64,000 nt of DNA from Cryptomeria japonica (Eukaryota > Streptophyta > Pinopsida > Cupressales > Cupressaceae): positions 575,593,752-575,657,751 of the forward strand of contig NC_081405.1 in NCBI RefSeq assembly GCF_030272615.1. Reading direction: 5' to 3'. Positions within the stretch are counted from its first letter, which is position 1, and every line of letters begins with the position of its first letter. Of the stretch, positions 24,080-35,780 are shown one piece after another. A program made the translations under genes and the position numbers. The notes under the pieces are model-generated. The model was not told the DNA's origin and ran no database searches. It saw nothing but the letters and a program-made list of their open reading frames with translations.

Positions 24080-24450
24080 GCAAGACTATCTGCTTCTTTA
24101 TTTTGACTTCTAGGTTGGACAATAGATTAAATGCATCGAATTCTTATATTAAATCCCAAATTGTATGCTTGTACATCTTCAAAACATCATTTTTGGTGAC
24201 ATGTATATTTCTAACTTGGTTCACAATAAGTTCACTATCACCAAAAACTTGTAAACTGTTTAACTTTTTTTTTGCCTAGCCCATTCTAAGCCATGTGCTA
24301 ATGATTCATACTATGTTGTGTTATTTGTATAGCTAAAACAAAATCTAAAATAAGTGTAATATTTCATAAATTTGGGTAAAACAAGCATAACACCACCTCC
24401 AAAACTATTTTTACCTCTTGAACCATCAAAATAGAGTTGCCAAACCTGAT
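24080..24450 (-). pseudogene. Gypsy-A extra RNase H domain (RVT_3-like), located before RT
   Basis: Between protease and RT the minus strand reads LYFDGSRGKNSFGGGVM, later YESLAHGLEWA, LQVFGDSELIVNQV and RSQNKEADSLATL. These are the four blocks of a plant/archaeal-type RNase H. All four acidic residues are present: Asp at 24425-24427, Glu at 24305-24307, Asp at 24237-24239, Asp at 24088-24090. A one-base frameshift lies in a run of A near 24266-24276, another near 24130, and a TAG at about 24311. Such domains remove RNA from the cDNA hybrid. In the Tat/Ogre elements I know, this domain follows RT and RNase H, so its position here is unusual. Confidence 0.82.
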
Positions 24451-24832
24451 TTTTTTACTAGTCCAGTGGAATATCCTCCTTTTCAAGCTTAGGAATAACA
24501 ACATCTTCCTCAAGAATCATATAAACACCAAGACCTATTTCATCCATATTGATGAAAGGATCTTTTGCAGTATTCTGGGTTGCCCATTCATCCAAATTCA
24601 CATCAGGTATTCCTTGAACAGGGGTATCTCGATCCTCGATAGGTGGTAACTCCTCATGGTCTCTGATGGAAAGATATGCAGTTATAGGACTTGGGGTATA
24701 TGGTTATAAGTGGCAAGTGGCTTGGGGTTCTGACTTAATGGCTAGCTAAGTACCATACCAGGTTCTGAAAAACAAGTGTGACCAATCAGCAGAAAGGTAT
24801 CCTCTTAATTTGGTTGTGAAATCTCTAGATAG

Positions 24833-25273
24833 TCAAATAGTAAAGTGTGGAGGTAAGTCAACTATGTGCATGTCTTGAGGTATTACAAAATTAGGACAAG
24901 CATGCAAGGTTAAACCAAGATCTTTGACGAATCCATCCGACTTAACTGTTGTTCCATCTAACTGTACAACTCCTCTAGAAACAGGCTCATAAATTAGACC
25001 AAGTTTATCTGCAAGGTGCCTGGACATAATTGAACTATTGGCTCCTGAGTCTATCAAGCAATTGTGGACTAGATGGTTGCCAATTATCAATGTTACAAAA
25101 AACAGAGGAGGCTTTGGTGTTAGGATTGGTTGATTATTCTTAACTAGGATATCATTAGCTAATGCAACTCTGGGACTATCTTTCTGAGGCTCATTAGTCA
25201 AGGAAAGATTATCTAATTTGTCTCTCAGCAATATCTTTTGTCCAAGAATTTGCAATGCATATATCATTGTCAA
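24833..25273 (-). pseudogene. Gypsy-A aspartic protease
   Basis: Retropepsin that would cut the gag-pol polyprotein. The frame 25273-24833 contains HNCLIDSGANSSIMS, with the DSGA active site intact, followed by ADKLGL, the flap-like VQLDGTT and ...PQDMHIVDLPPHF. About 146 residues are open. A stop follows, then an acidic linker (24830-24460) with stops leading to the extra RNase H. Confidence 0.85.
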
Positions 25274-27168
25274 GGAAATAGTGGTTTTACCATAGATTCA
25301 ACAATATTAAATGGAACACCACTAACCTTTTGCTGCACTTTTGGAACAACGGTCTCTAGCTGAGCTAACTTTGATTTAGATTGAACTTTCTGTTGTTTTT
25401 TAGGTGCTGCAGGTTGTCTTCTTGGTAAAACCTGCACATTTTGAATAGGTGGAGGTGTCCTAATAGCTTGTTGACTTGTAGAAGCTTGTTGTTTTCCTTT
25501 ATCTGGCTGTTGTCCGAACTTATTTTTCTTTTGTCCATTATTTATAGCTTGTTGTTGATGATTTGCAGCTTGTTGTCCAATGTCAATAGCACACTTTTTT
25601 GACCTTGTATTAGCTACAACAAGTGAAAAAGGTCGATTTTGTTCTTGTGAATGATTAACTTCACAAAATTCTTCACCCTGCCAATTCATCATAGCCACCT
25701 CAAGACCTTCTGGTTAATCATTTGTACTTGCATCCTGATAAGACATGTTGTTTTGAACCATCAAGGCTTGTGATTGAGCATTCATTGCATTTTTACATGA
25801 GGCTTGATTATCAGGTAGTTGGCACGAAAAACACCACTCTTGTGCCATATTGTTCTGAGCAGGAACAATTTCTTTAGAATTGCTAGTAGTATTCTGATTA
25901 TACTACTGGTTTTGCCTATTGTTGTAGTTCCTCTTTTGATTCTAAGCATCAACTTGGTACTTAGGCCTATTGGGTTGATAAGGAGTTTTATATGGGGCTT
26001 GATACCTTTGATTTTGGTTCTGATTTTTTTTAGGCTCACTAATTCCTTGCCAAAATTTTGCATAGTCTATTGGATTTGGTGAGTTCCTTCAACATTCTTT
26101 ATAAACATCTCTTTTAACTCCTATAATTTCATTGACAGGTCTGCTAAAACACTATTTTGAGCATAATTTTGAAAACATAGTCCCGAAACAACAGGTATTG
26201 TAGCTATAGGGGTACTTGTAAAGGCATCAATGGTTGTATATCAAGCAAAATAAGCATAGGAGGTCTGGGGGCAATTTTAATATCTTGTATAAGGCCATTT
26301 TCTTCTCTAATAGATACATCATAAGTTGTTGGTAATGTAACCCCACCCATAGACTGAATCATAACAATAATATTGCTATTTAAAGATCTTAAATAGTATA
26401 AAAATGCATGTTCAGGAGAGGTTTTTACCATTGTAGGAATTCTATTCCAGGTTTGCTCAAAACAGGAGATAAAATTAGTCGTCTGGTCTTGCGGCGCCCT
26501 TTTGATAGTGGTCATCTTCTCAACAAATGATAGGTGATCTAATTTATTTGCAAACTGCATTCTAAGCTTATCACCCAAATCATCCCAATTGTTAACTGAA
26601 TTAATTAGCAAACCCCTGAACCATTGAACCGATTTGCCTTTGAATGATGCTACAAGAAACCTGAGTGATACGTTCTCTTGAGTTATATGGTGAATAGCAC
26701 ACAGAGATGCAATATCTCGTATGTGCTCAATGGGTGTGACATGGTCTTCACCATTTAAAATAGGTAGGCTTTTCAGAGCTGCTCCTGGTATAGGATCATG
26801 TTGGGTCAAATTCAAAGAGCTACCTCCATTGAAGGGTACAAAAGCATGTGCTCTTGGCACAACCATTAGAAATACTCAAGGATTTACTAGTGTATTTGGG
26901 TAATAGTTGGTTAAATTGGGGTATTTGTAAAAAGAGGATTTATGCAGGTGGCAAAATTAGGTTGAGAATTAGGTAGAGGAGAAGAATTAGATAGGAAATT
27001 AGAATTTGGAATTTCTAGAAAAACTTCAACTGGTGAACTTTCTGGAAACTCAACTGCTGAATTTGTTGTTTTCTCTATCTTTTTCATTGTCCTTGTCCTT
27101 CTTTGCGATGGTGGTAGCTCAATATGCTCAACCGAAGGTTCTCTTTGTTTGGTTTGATACTTTCTCAT
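25274..27168 (-). pseudogene. Gypsy-A gag
   Basis: Starts at the ATG at 27168 (MRKYQTKQREPSVEHIELPP), about 150 bp after the primer site. A frameshift leads into the Retrotrans_gag core at 26866-26204 (NGEDHVTPIEHIRDIASLCA, FKGKSVQWFRGLL, DKLRMQFANKL). After more frameshifts a Gln/Asn-rich region follows, with CFSCQLPDNQASC (about 25835), a decayed zinc knuckle, and a Gln-rich tail (25698-25270). It would form the particle and bind RNA. It is broken into at least three frames. Confidence 0.82.
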
Positions 27169-27313
27169 ATGCTATTAAGACCTATTCTGCACAAAAAACC
27201 AAAAAATAGTCATCGGGTATTTAGGAAAAAAAACCTCAACAAACTATAATACTGATGTCAATACAAAAACAACAACCAAAATGGAGCCTTTTTGAGTTGT
27301 AGCAGCTCAAATG

Positions 27314-27334
27314 GGTCCCACCAGGCATGCCAAA
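27314..27334 (-). other. Gypsy-A primer binding site
   Basis: On the minus strand the LTR end ACAACA is followed by three to four bases and TTTGGCATGCCTGGTGGGAC. This fits the TTGGC...GTGGG pattern of primer sites in long plant gypsy elements. The tRNA (possibly Arg or Asp) is not certain. Confidence 0.6.
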
Positions 27335-27337
27335 AAT

Positions 27338-30300
27338 TGTTGTCATGGAGGATTGCACCCTTTATGCTAAGTGTGAAACCAAGCAATCCTATGAAACATG
27401 GAAACACGTTCGAGCCTGTGGGTTACTCAAGTTGAAAGTGAATCTATGGGTTATGGGTCGGCTTCCCTTGATTCTCTCCTAAAACTAAAAATTGATGTGG
27501 AAAAGAGAAAGAATAATCTGAAAATATTGAAAAACCTCAATTAAACTAGGAGGTGATACACCGAAATTATAATGGTAATAGCCTAAAACACACAAATATG
27601 ACAAAAATTTGCCCACACTAACTTTTTTACTCTCCAACCACATAAATATTTCCTAGGAAGCCCAAGGAGAATGTAAACTTGGAAGGAAAAACTGGTTTTC
27701 ACAACCAAATTGACAAACTACCCCTTTTACACAACCTAAAACCTGCGATTATACGAAAAATAGAAGATGCATGCACATAAAAGAGACTAAAGTTGAAAGG
27801 CCTTAAATTAAAACATAGTAAATTTCTATCAAATCTGCAAATGAACATACACAATTACCAGGGCAAATATATGAAACTCTGAAATATCAAAGGAAATCTG
27901 CTATAAAACTAAAATACTAAAGTGCTGAGATACAATGCTTTTTTCCAAAAATGTGTATGCAAAAAAGAAAGAACCAAAGAGAAAAAAGAAGGAGAGACAA
28001 AATATATAAAACACATCATATACATCTCCTCCAAAACGCTAAAAAAATAAAAACCTGCATGATAAAAAGCCTTGGGCGAATATGCCCAAAATAGCCTAAA
28101 AACCCATGTGAAACTCTGCCAACAATAGTCTCCAATGCTCAAAATAGGAACCCAATTGAAACTGCATGAAAAGAAACTCTCATTGCTGAGTATAGAACTA
28201 CTAGTGTCACCCAAAATAGCTCCACTAAAAATTCAAAACCCACTGTCTAAAAATTTGCATGAAACTTTGCCAAATATAGCTATGAACTGATGATCTCTAT
28301 CTTTAGCATTTGTGCATGGTGGGAAGATTTTATAATAAGTATTAAGGTTAGTAAAAAAGACCTCTCTTTAATATTTCTTATATAGTTGCATGATTCGCTC
28401 CTCTAAAATGCACTTATCTAATAAATATTTAAGTAGATTTATTAATCATCTACCTTAATATTTATTTTACAATTTTACTTATAATGTGAGCATGCTAAAG
28501 ATAGAAAAAGAAAAAATATTTAATTGTGATGTTATTAATTTTATTTTAAATAAATAGAAGTATAAACATTAGATAATCTTTATTTTTTACTTTTTGTTAC
28601 TTGGACTTGTACTTTATTATTAACTGTTATATTCAATATACTAATTATGGCACGTTAGTCATTTTTTTTAATTTCTTTCCATTTTTAGTAAATTAAATAT
28701 AATAAGTAAATATAGATATGCACTTGAATAAAATTACAAAGGGTTTTAAGCCCCCTATGGTTGCATGAGCTTAGGACATGAGAATCCTAGTGGGAGTTAA
28801 GAAAACCGACCACATATTACAATATAAACAGCAACCTTAAATAAAATATGCCCATAAACAATTCTAAAAAGAATTAGGGCATGCAAAAACAAAAAGCATT
28901 TTGAAACCCTAAAGATATATTCCTTCATTTTGTCTTCTCGGTGAAGTCTTCTTTGTCGTGGCCGCTTGCATGAATAAAATCTTCAGAAGTTAGGGTTTGT
29001 CTATGTTGAAGCTTATACTAGAGTTTTAGAATTGGGCATTAACAAAGACTTTGATAAGCATGGCATGTGTACTAAGAATTTTCTCTTTCTACTACAATTT
29101 CTCTTGGGAATCTTTGTTATTTTAAACAATGAATCTCTATCTTGGAGTAGTCACAAACAAGGTTTTTCTTTATATAATTTATGTATATTCATTTATTGCA
29201 ATAACACCTTCTCATACCTGAATGGGAATTGCTACTTTATCCATTTGTTAAAAACCCCTTATCATGCCCAAAAAATTCATCTTAAATGACTTCGGTAATA
29301 TTAAGGTTTTGCTCATTATTGCTTGTCATTGTTAGCTGCTTGAGATTGTATAATAGTATATGTACTACCTTTGGTGCTCTTTAACTTATTAATGTTGCAT
29401 TGGATAATGATTATTCCTTTTCTCGGTGTCTTGATTATACCAGATTTGTGAATGCTTTGTATATTTAGCTTTGATCTCTATTTCTAATCCCTTTCTATAA
29501 AATCACTACATAGTGACTAGATAGATAGTTGCTTTAACATCACTGTCTTTATTACCCACTGTAGTTGCAGCTTATGGAGATATCTACATTTGTGTTCACT
29601 TTCATTACCAATTTTTTTGACTGTCTTTCATGGTTCTTACTATAGCTGTTACTCTTATTTGTACAATCAATTCACAATGAGCATATTTACAGTTATCATG
29701 TTGTTCTGGGTTGTCACTTTGTAATTTGGATTGATATTACTCTTATTAAGAGCATGTAAAAACATGACAACTCTCTATTCACTGCCTCTATGATGGTCAT
29801 ATATATTTATAAAACAGCAAACGAGGTTTGCGTGAGATTTATTTGGTTTTTTCTAAGTACTTCCTTCTAATATTTGTGCAAATTTTGTAGAAATGTTGAT
29901 GTGGGTTTCTTAGTAATAGGGGAAACAATATGATAGTCCATTTACTATAACTGCCTTTGAAAACTGATTCATGGTGTTTTTCTAAGATGAATTTATAACT
30001 TTGCATGACTATAGCCATCACTATATTTCTACAGTGTTGACATCACTGCTATGATCTTCATTTTTTCTATGGGAACCACTATGTCTCTATGATTGGAATC
30101 TTGAATATGATTTGGTTTCTTGAAACCCCTAAGCTGCAATGTGAAGGTCTCTTTTTATGACTGTAATGAATTTGCATTGATCTATGTATACATCCTTATG
30201 TGCATTTCTACTCTATTATTAGTAGCCTAGGTCTTTGACTTTCATCCTGAGTCATCATATTCTCAGGTCTAGAAAAACTTTGAGTATGCCTACCTTTGGT

Positions 30301-31686
30301 TGATGATTTTATCTTTAAAACTTGCTCACTCTCTGTTATAAGTTTTGATAAAAATTCAACTGTATTCATTTTTTGATGAATCTGGTTGTACTCATCCTTT
30401 TTATTTGCCCCTTTTCGGACTAGTGAAGAGTTTGGAAAAAATGCAAATTGAGTTTTGACGAAATTTAATGGGTTTTTCCATGCTTTCTCTTCCTAAATTA
30501 TGTATAAAAAAAAGCCAAAACGGCATCTGGGTTTTGTAGAAATGATAGAAACGGTGTGACAATATTTGATTGCATTTTTGGGACAGCATATTCACTATTA
30601 TTTTGAAATATTTATTATTCATCTCTAGGCTACATTATAGGTATTGTCTTAGCACTATTCCTTGGATCTTTAGACTTTATTTAATCAGACCATATGCACT
30701 GTCTTGAATGACTATTAGAAGACTGTTTATTATGGTTCATTATTTCAGAGTTGTGTCATTATGTACTATTACAAGCAATATGATTTAAAATTATTCATTG
30801 CATCGTTAAATTTGGCACTTCCTTATGTTATCATTATTCACATGATGATATTAGTCACTTGCTGACTAGTGAGTACATTATGTCTATTTTATATATGGTG
30901 CCATTGGATGACAATCTCTTCTGTCATCAAATGACAACATGTATGATCATGGCTTAGAGAACTTATTATTCAATGAATGATTAATGTCACCATGTGACTA
31001 GTGATATGTATGCTGAGCTCAACCCCTTCAGGAGCCCATTTTAACCAACATACATGATGAATATGAACTAAAAACATGTATTTGCACATGAAGCAAACAA
31101 GTTAGATAAAACATGATACTTGTTGTTTTATCATGGCACCTTCTTTCTCCATTGATTCGCTCTATTCTGAATCTGATATAGTAGTGTATGCATAGTAGGA
31201 GTATCTTTATGTATGTAGTAGTGAAAGGAATAAGCGGGAGCTCTAACCAAATTGTTTTTCTCACTATTTTAGGTCATGTCATCGAGTGGACATCGAATGC
31301 TTGGATCAATGAAGCTGACCAAAAGACCTTCTTCAGAACTCATCAACCTATTAAGGCAATGATGGGTTCTTTCTTTCCCTTCTTCCTACATTATTTTATT
31401 CCTTTCGTGATTGCATTTCTATGATCAATGTGATCTTTTCTCAGCTATTGGGATCTGGTAGATAATTCGTTCTTTATAAATAAAAAATGTATTACATGTA
31501 GATGTTTTATTCATGTATATATTTCTTAACTAAAACATTGCACATTGGAATGAGATATTTGTATGACATACATGTTTATTTAATAAAGAACAAAATTTTG
31601 GAAAAAAATTGTCTACCTTTTTCTGCAATACATAAGACCTGTAATAGGTCACCAAAATTTTAGGTGTGATAAAATTTTTGGTAACA
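27338..31686 (-). repeat. 5' LTR of Gypsy-A
   Basis: Begins on the + strand TGTTGTCATGGAGG and ends GGTAACA, 4349 bp. It is co-linear with 17309-20762 except for an additional segment at about 28265-29220. Flanked at 31687 by ATCCC, the right copy of the target duplication. Confidence 0.88.
28265..29220. repeat. Segment of about 950 bp unique to the 5' LTR of Gypsy-A
   Basis: Between words matching 18240 and 18270 in the other LTR there are about 950 additional bases, very AT-rich at first (28300-28740) and then mixed. I see no terminal inverted repeats or clear target duplication, so it could be an insertion here or a deletion in the 3' LTR. Confidence 0.6.
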
Positions 31687-31830
31687 ATCCCAAACATCTT
31701 TCTTCAAGGTCAAAGGTTTTTTTTAAAATTTATCATATCCCATAGACTTTTATCCACAAGCATATCCTCTTTTTTTAACTTTTAAGGTTCAAAGGTTCTT
31801 CCATTAAGCTTCCCCATATCAGATTTTATG
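31687..31830 (-). pseudogene. Copia-2 gag N-terminal part
   Basis: Minus strand from about 31830 reads GKLNGRTFEP, a stop, KLKKEDMLVDKSLWDM and, before the junction, a Trp-Asp that joins in frame to KMDQKSKS at 17308. This matches the N-terminus of Copia gag (KLNGxNFxLWKxKMEDxL). Confidence 0.8.
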
Positions 31831-31947
31831 GATGTACTTGGCATATTTTTGTACAACAATATTTTGAAAATACTATACAAAAACCTGCACTCAAACTGAG
31901 AGCATTACAAAAAACTTATTACCCAACAATGGAACAAAACCTAGCTA

Positions 31948-31960
31948 GGCTATAATACCA
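31948..31960 (-). other. Copia-2 primer binding site, decayed
   Basis: The minus strand reads TGGTATTATAGCC, two changes (C to T and G to A) from the Met-type TGGTATCAGAGCC. Confidence 0.65.
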
Positions 31961-31961
31961 A

Positions 31962-32783
31962 CTTAAAGGAAGCTAAGGTGCAAAAAATACATCCTAACAC
32001 TAATCTACTCGGGGGATTGTGCAAATTTTCTTTGCAGATCTTCTATTACAAAATAAAAAACACATTCATTATTACATAATAAAAATGCATAAGGATAAAC
32101 ACAATGAGCACAAGATATAACATGGGGAAAACCCTTTCTACTGAAAACCCCTACACTCTAAAAGCACAATATAATACCAACACTAAGCTTGTTCAACAAT
32201 AGCCTACAACTACAACCGACAACTTGGATTAATTTTTGTAACATGTCACTTGACTTGCAAACTTAACATGACTAATACTCTCTAGGGCTACCTATTATAG
32301 AGAAATACATCAACAAAGGAAGCTTCTAGATGAAGCAACAAGATGGGATCGTGCAAAGCATTTGGCCCTATTTTTCAACCACCAAAAAGCATACAAATGA
32401 CACATGTATATCTCCAAATGACTCCCCATTCAAACTTCCTAAGTTGGAAACCAAAATTTACTATTTGGAGCTATGACAAATGCGCTTACACATCTTACAA
32501 CCATCATAACTTAAAACACTTACAACTATAAGGAATCTATCATAAGCGATTAATATTAGCTTATTCTCTTACAACTCATCATAACCCAACTTCAGAACCT
32601 ACCTTCTCCATGCAAAAGAATCTCCTACAACTTGTCCAATATGTCATAGAATTTTTCATAGGGTGACACTTGTCAAGCTCTTCAAAGTTAGAAGCCTACT
32701 TCCACAAATACAACATATGTGTCATACAATCATCGCCATATAGGGTGCCAGAAAGCATGTGGGTCCCAGTAGATGACTACACA
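31962..32783 (-). repeat. Probable 5' LTR of Copia-2
   Basis: Position just upstream of the primer site. On the minus strand it would start TGTGTAGTCATC (32783) and holds a TATA-like CTATAATAGG near 32295. No partner LTR is left in the window, so both ends are guesses. Confidence 0.4.
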
Positions 32784-32856
32784 TTTGTAGGCAAATAATA
32801 AATAAATAAATACAAAATGAATGTTAAGATATGAAAAGGTTGAGACATCTTAATCC

Positions 32857-33133
32857 CACTACAACCATTGCCCATGAATAATGTATTCATTTATTATTTT
32901 GAAAATTTCACATAATCATGTCCATACATGATATTATTGTATATTCATGTTATTATAAGCTACAGATCTATAAAACTAATGATATAGAATATTAGAAGTA
33001 GAAGGATAATATTTATATTTATTAATTATGGTATAACTTGAAGAGTCATCTGATATATGAATTAGATAATCTCATTATGTGAAATTGTTGAAAGAATCAA
33101 TGAATACATTATTCATGGGCATTGGTTATAGCA
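32857..33133. mobile_element. MITE-like inverted-repeat element
   Basis: The left arm 32857-32918 (starting CACTACAACC) and right arm 33071-33133 are inverted copies. A 29-base block at 32863-32891 matches the reverse complement of 33099-33127 with one mismatch, and the inner parts match at about five of six positions. The centre is AT-rich and noncoding, about 277 bp in all. The CACTA-like start of the left arm is not mirrored cleanly on the right, so the superfamily is open. Confidence 0.65.
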
Positions 33134-35112
33134 AGATTATTTCATATTATTAAATATGTGCACATTTTGATTGAATGAAAAAAAATTTATTGAATACATT
33201 TTGATTGTTTAATTTATATTTATTTCATTTGTAAAAAATTTATAGATTATAAATTTCAATTAAAATCTCAACATTAATATCATATCTTTGATTCAAAACT
33301 AAAAATGGACAAACAATTAAACTTTATATTGTGAAAAACTTTATATCTTTATTCTTATTTTAAACGATTTATTTTCTACATACAATTTCTAAATTTATTG
33401 GAAAAGTATATTACCAAATGTATATAGATTTATTTCATTAAAATGAATACAAAAGAGATATGTTCATTCCTCAATCATTTATTTCTGCCTAGCTTGATAT
33501 ATTACCATACACATTATCCATATCAATATATATCTTCACAAATTTAATATTTATTGTACCTACTTTTCTCTCCTTATAAAGAAAATAATTCATGACATTA
33601 ATATTTGGATTCCCTTATCTTATGTCAAACATGTGATATGTGATTGATATATCACTATATATTGTTGATGATAAAATTTAAAAAACTAAATTTTAAATAT
33701 TTTCTATCATAGACCTATTCAACTAGCTATTACAAATTGTCTTGGTACACATTTGCATGATTTTATTGGATTCAACTACGTATTTATTATCATCAAGCAA
33801 TACATTATCAAACCAATTCTTTTTAAGAAGCACCATTTTAGAAATATCTATGCTTAGATCATTTCTATGAACCACATCTTTCAAAAAAAAATTCTAAGAT
33901 ATGTGCTTTGTTGGAGAGAACTTTTTCTAGTTATTTTTATGAATGTAAAATTGATCCAAACTAGGTGACCAACCTCTAGGAACATGGCTCATTCAATTAT
34001 AGCAATGTGAATAAGGTGAGTTTAATGTTGTTGGTCCTTATTAATTATGACTCAAAGTTCCAATGAATTGAAGTCTATATAATGTGCTAGAATTTCGATG
34101 CCAGTGCATCACAAATAATTGACCTAGACCTATGAAATTCAAAACATCAGAATTGATAGACTTACACATAATTTGTGATATTGAGAACAATCAAAAGAAC
34201 TAATTTCATATATCTCAATAAACAAAAGATGCTCTACACCAAACCCTTTTATCATTATTGTTCAACAAACTAATCATCTACGTCTATCAAACTTATTTTC
34301 CCTATCCAAAATTTAATATTTATTATTAACCATGATCTTCGATTATCAAGATTAATTTATATTTATTATAATGAATTGATCTAGGTAATGTTCTAAGAAA
34401 ATGATAATTTCTTCTACTGAACTATTTGAGTTTAGTAAAACCTAATTATTTGATCCAAATTATGGATTCAGATGACAACACCTGAGTGATAACTTGCGGT
34501 ATTGTGGATTTGTTTACATGAACAAGATAAACACAGAATTGAAGCAAGCCAAAAAGTAATCTATTCAATTCAAAAGTCCAACATATATCAGTTCATGAGA
34601 TTCCAAGGGTCACCAAAACCCCTTGAGAATCGAAACCCAACAATCACGTCTGTTTATTTACGTAATAAAATCTAAAACTGCGAAAATTTCAAAATACTAT
34701 ATGAAATTTTGTCCTAACTTTAACTAGGCAAAACTTTCTACTCAGGGCTCGAAATTACGAGTCATTTAACTCGTTGGAAAGGTCTCCAAGAGCTTAAGGC
34801 GAAGTCCTGAAAGAACATACCTTTGGTAACATTCTAAAGGACATGCCAAAGTTTCAAGGACTGAAAATTCCCTGAAAATCTTCAAAAACACCAATTACTA
34901 ACATATAGAAAAAGTAGAAAAAATATGAAAATATTATTTTCAATATTTCGAATTTGCTTCTGATCAATATTAGATATTGCCGCACTCTCTATATATTCGT
35001 GTCTTTTCACTCGCGTCTCTTAACATATTTGTTTGTAATATATAAAGGAGCGTCACATCAACGTCATCCATTATTGCTCAACTATTTGAAGTCGTTAAAT
35101 AAGTTAAAAAAA
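33134..35112 (+). other. No gene recognised; AT-rich DNA upstream of the RING fragment
   Basis: 33134-34480 is very AT-rich. 34480-34900 is less so and contains CGAAATTACGAGTCATTTAA and AACTCGTTGGAAAGGTCTCC, which look like a piece of a dispersed repeat. A TATATAAAGG at about 35038 could be a TATA box for the fragment that follows. Confidence 0.35.
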
Positions 35113-35780
35113 ATGTCCCACCAAGGAGAAGCAGATCAAATCGTTAGTGGCAATGAAGGAGAGGATGATAATGGTTTTTTCATCATTGCACAAGCTATTA
35201 GGCGGCGGTTACCATTGTCATTACAGGTTTGGAGCGACGTGGAGTGTTTAAGTGACCTAAACGCTCGTGCTTGTATATTGAAAACTGATTTTATAAGAGA
35301 AAAGCCAACTTACGAAGCAGACCCACAAAATGAAGCTGATAACTTTGCATTTCATCTTAACATGTTTTAGGAATATCCTCTATTTATTAGAGGAGGAGTT
35401 ACAAGATTACGAACTCGAACTGGATAGATATATATCCCATAATCCCAGGCCTGAATGCAGAAGATACTCTAATCCATTGACAGAGGTCGCTCTTATTTTG
35501 CAGGAGGTCCATGCAATATAGAATAGTGAGACAGAGGAAGACAAAGTTAACACAATTGGTAGAGGGCCTACCAGCCATTAAAATTTCAGAAAACCATCTA
35601 AATGAAATTACGTGTGGGATCTGTTTATCTGATTTTGAAGTGGCGGAAGAGCCATGCCATTTGCGTTGCAATGAACGCCACATATTTCACAGGGAATGTA
35701 TTAAAGAATGGCTGAAGAAGCACTGTTTAGTTTTTCGGGATAACTTGTTGGAGTTGCTCGAAATTTCGTGTTTTGAGTAA
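35113..35780 (+). pseudogene. RING-H2 finger protein fragment (E3 ubiquitin ligase-like)
   Basis: Plant RING-H2 proteins pass ubiquitin from an E2 to targets. The likely start is MSHQGEADQIV (ATG 35113), in a frame that stops at 35370. A second frame runs about 35371-35521 (LYLLEEELQDYELEL...), and a third (35511-35780) holds EGLPAIKISENHLNEITCGI, CLSDFEV and then CNERHIFHRECIKEWLKKHC. The ligands C, C, C, H, H, C are visible, with two extra residues before the first His. The final CPxCR reads CLVFR, so the last Cys is lost. TTTTAG at 35365-35370 and TTTTGCAG at about 35498-35505 resemble splice acceptors, so introns rather than frameshifts are possible. The lost Cys argues for a pseudogene. 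Confidence 0.68.

Larger units (their letters stand above)
17309..31686 (-). mobile_element. Gypsy-A: 14.4-kb Ty3/gypsy element with very long LTRs
   Basis: A minus-strand element: 5' LTR 27338-31686, primer site about 27314-27334, gag, protease, an extra RNase H, RT, a degenerate second RNase H, integrase, and 3' LTR 17309-20762. RT precedes integrase, the Ty3/gypsy order. The LTR length (3.5-4.3 kb), the extra RVT_3-type RNase H and the polyprotein wording suggest the Tat/Ogre-like branch of plant gypsy elements (inference). It inserted into Copia-2 gag and produced the ATCCY duplication. Its coding regions are broken and its RT active site is lost. Confidence 0.92.
15405..32783 (-). mobile_element. 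Copia-2: minus-strand Ty1/copia relic split by Gypsy-A
   Basis: Integrase, pre-integrase, zinc-knuckle and gag pieces run from about 15405 up to 17308. The gag frame then resumes at 31687 on the far side of Gypsy-A, followed by a degenerate Met-type primer site (31948-31960) and a probable 5' LTR. The junction is precise: gag codons for Trp-Asp sit at the duplicated ATCC target. RT and RNase H are missing; homology ends near 15405 within integrase. Confidence 0.8.

Noticed and set aside
26721-27209. Plus-strand frames across the Gypsy-A gag region
   Set aside because: Shadows of the minus-strand gag frame.
34954-35112. N-terminal extension of the RING fragment frame (MLLINIRYCRTL...)
   Set aside because: AT-rich and contains the likely TATA/leader region; MSHQGEADQIV at 35113 is a more plausible start.
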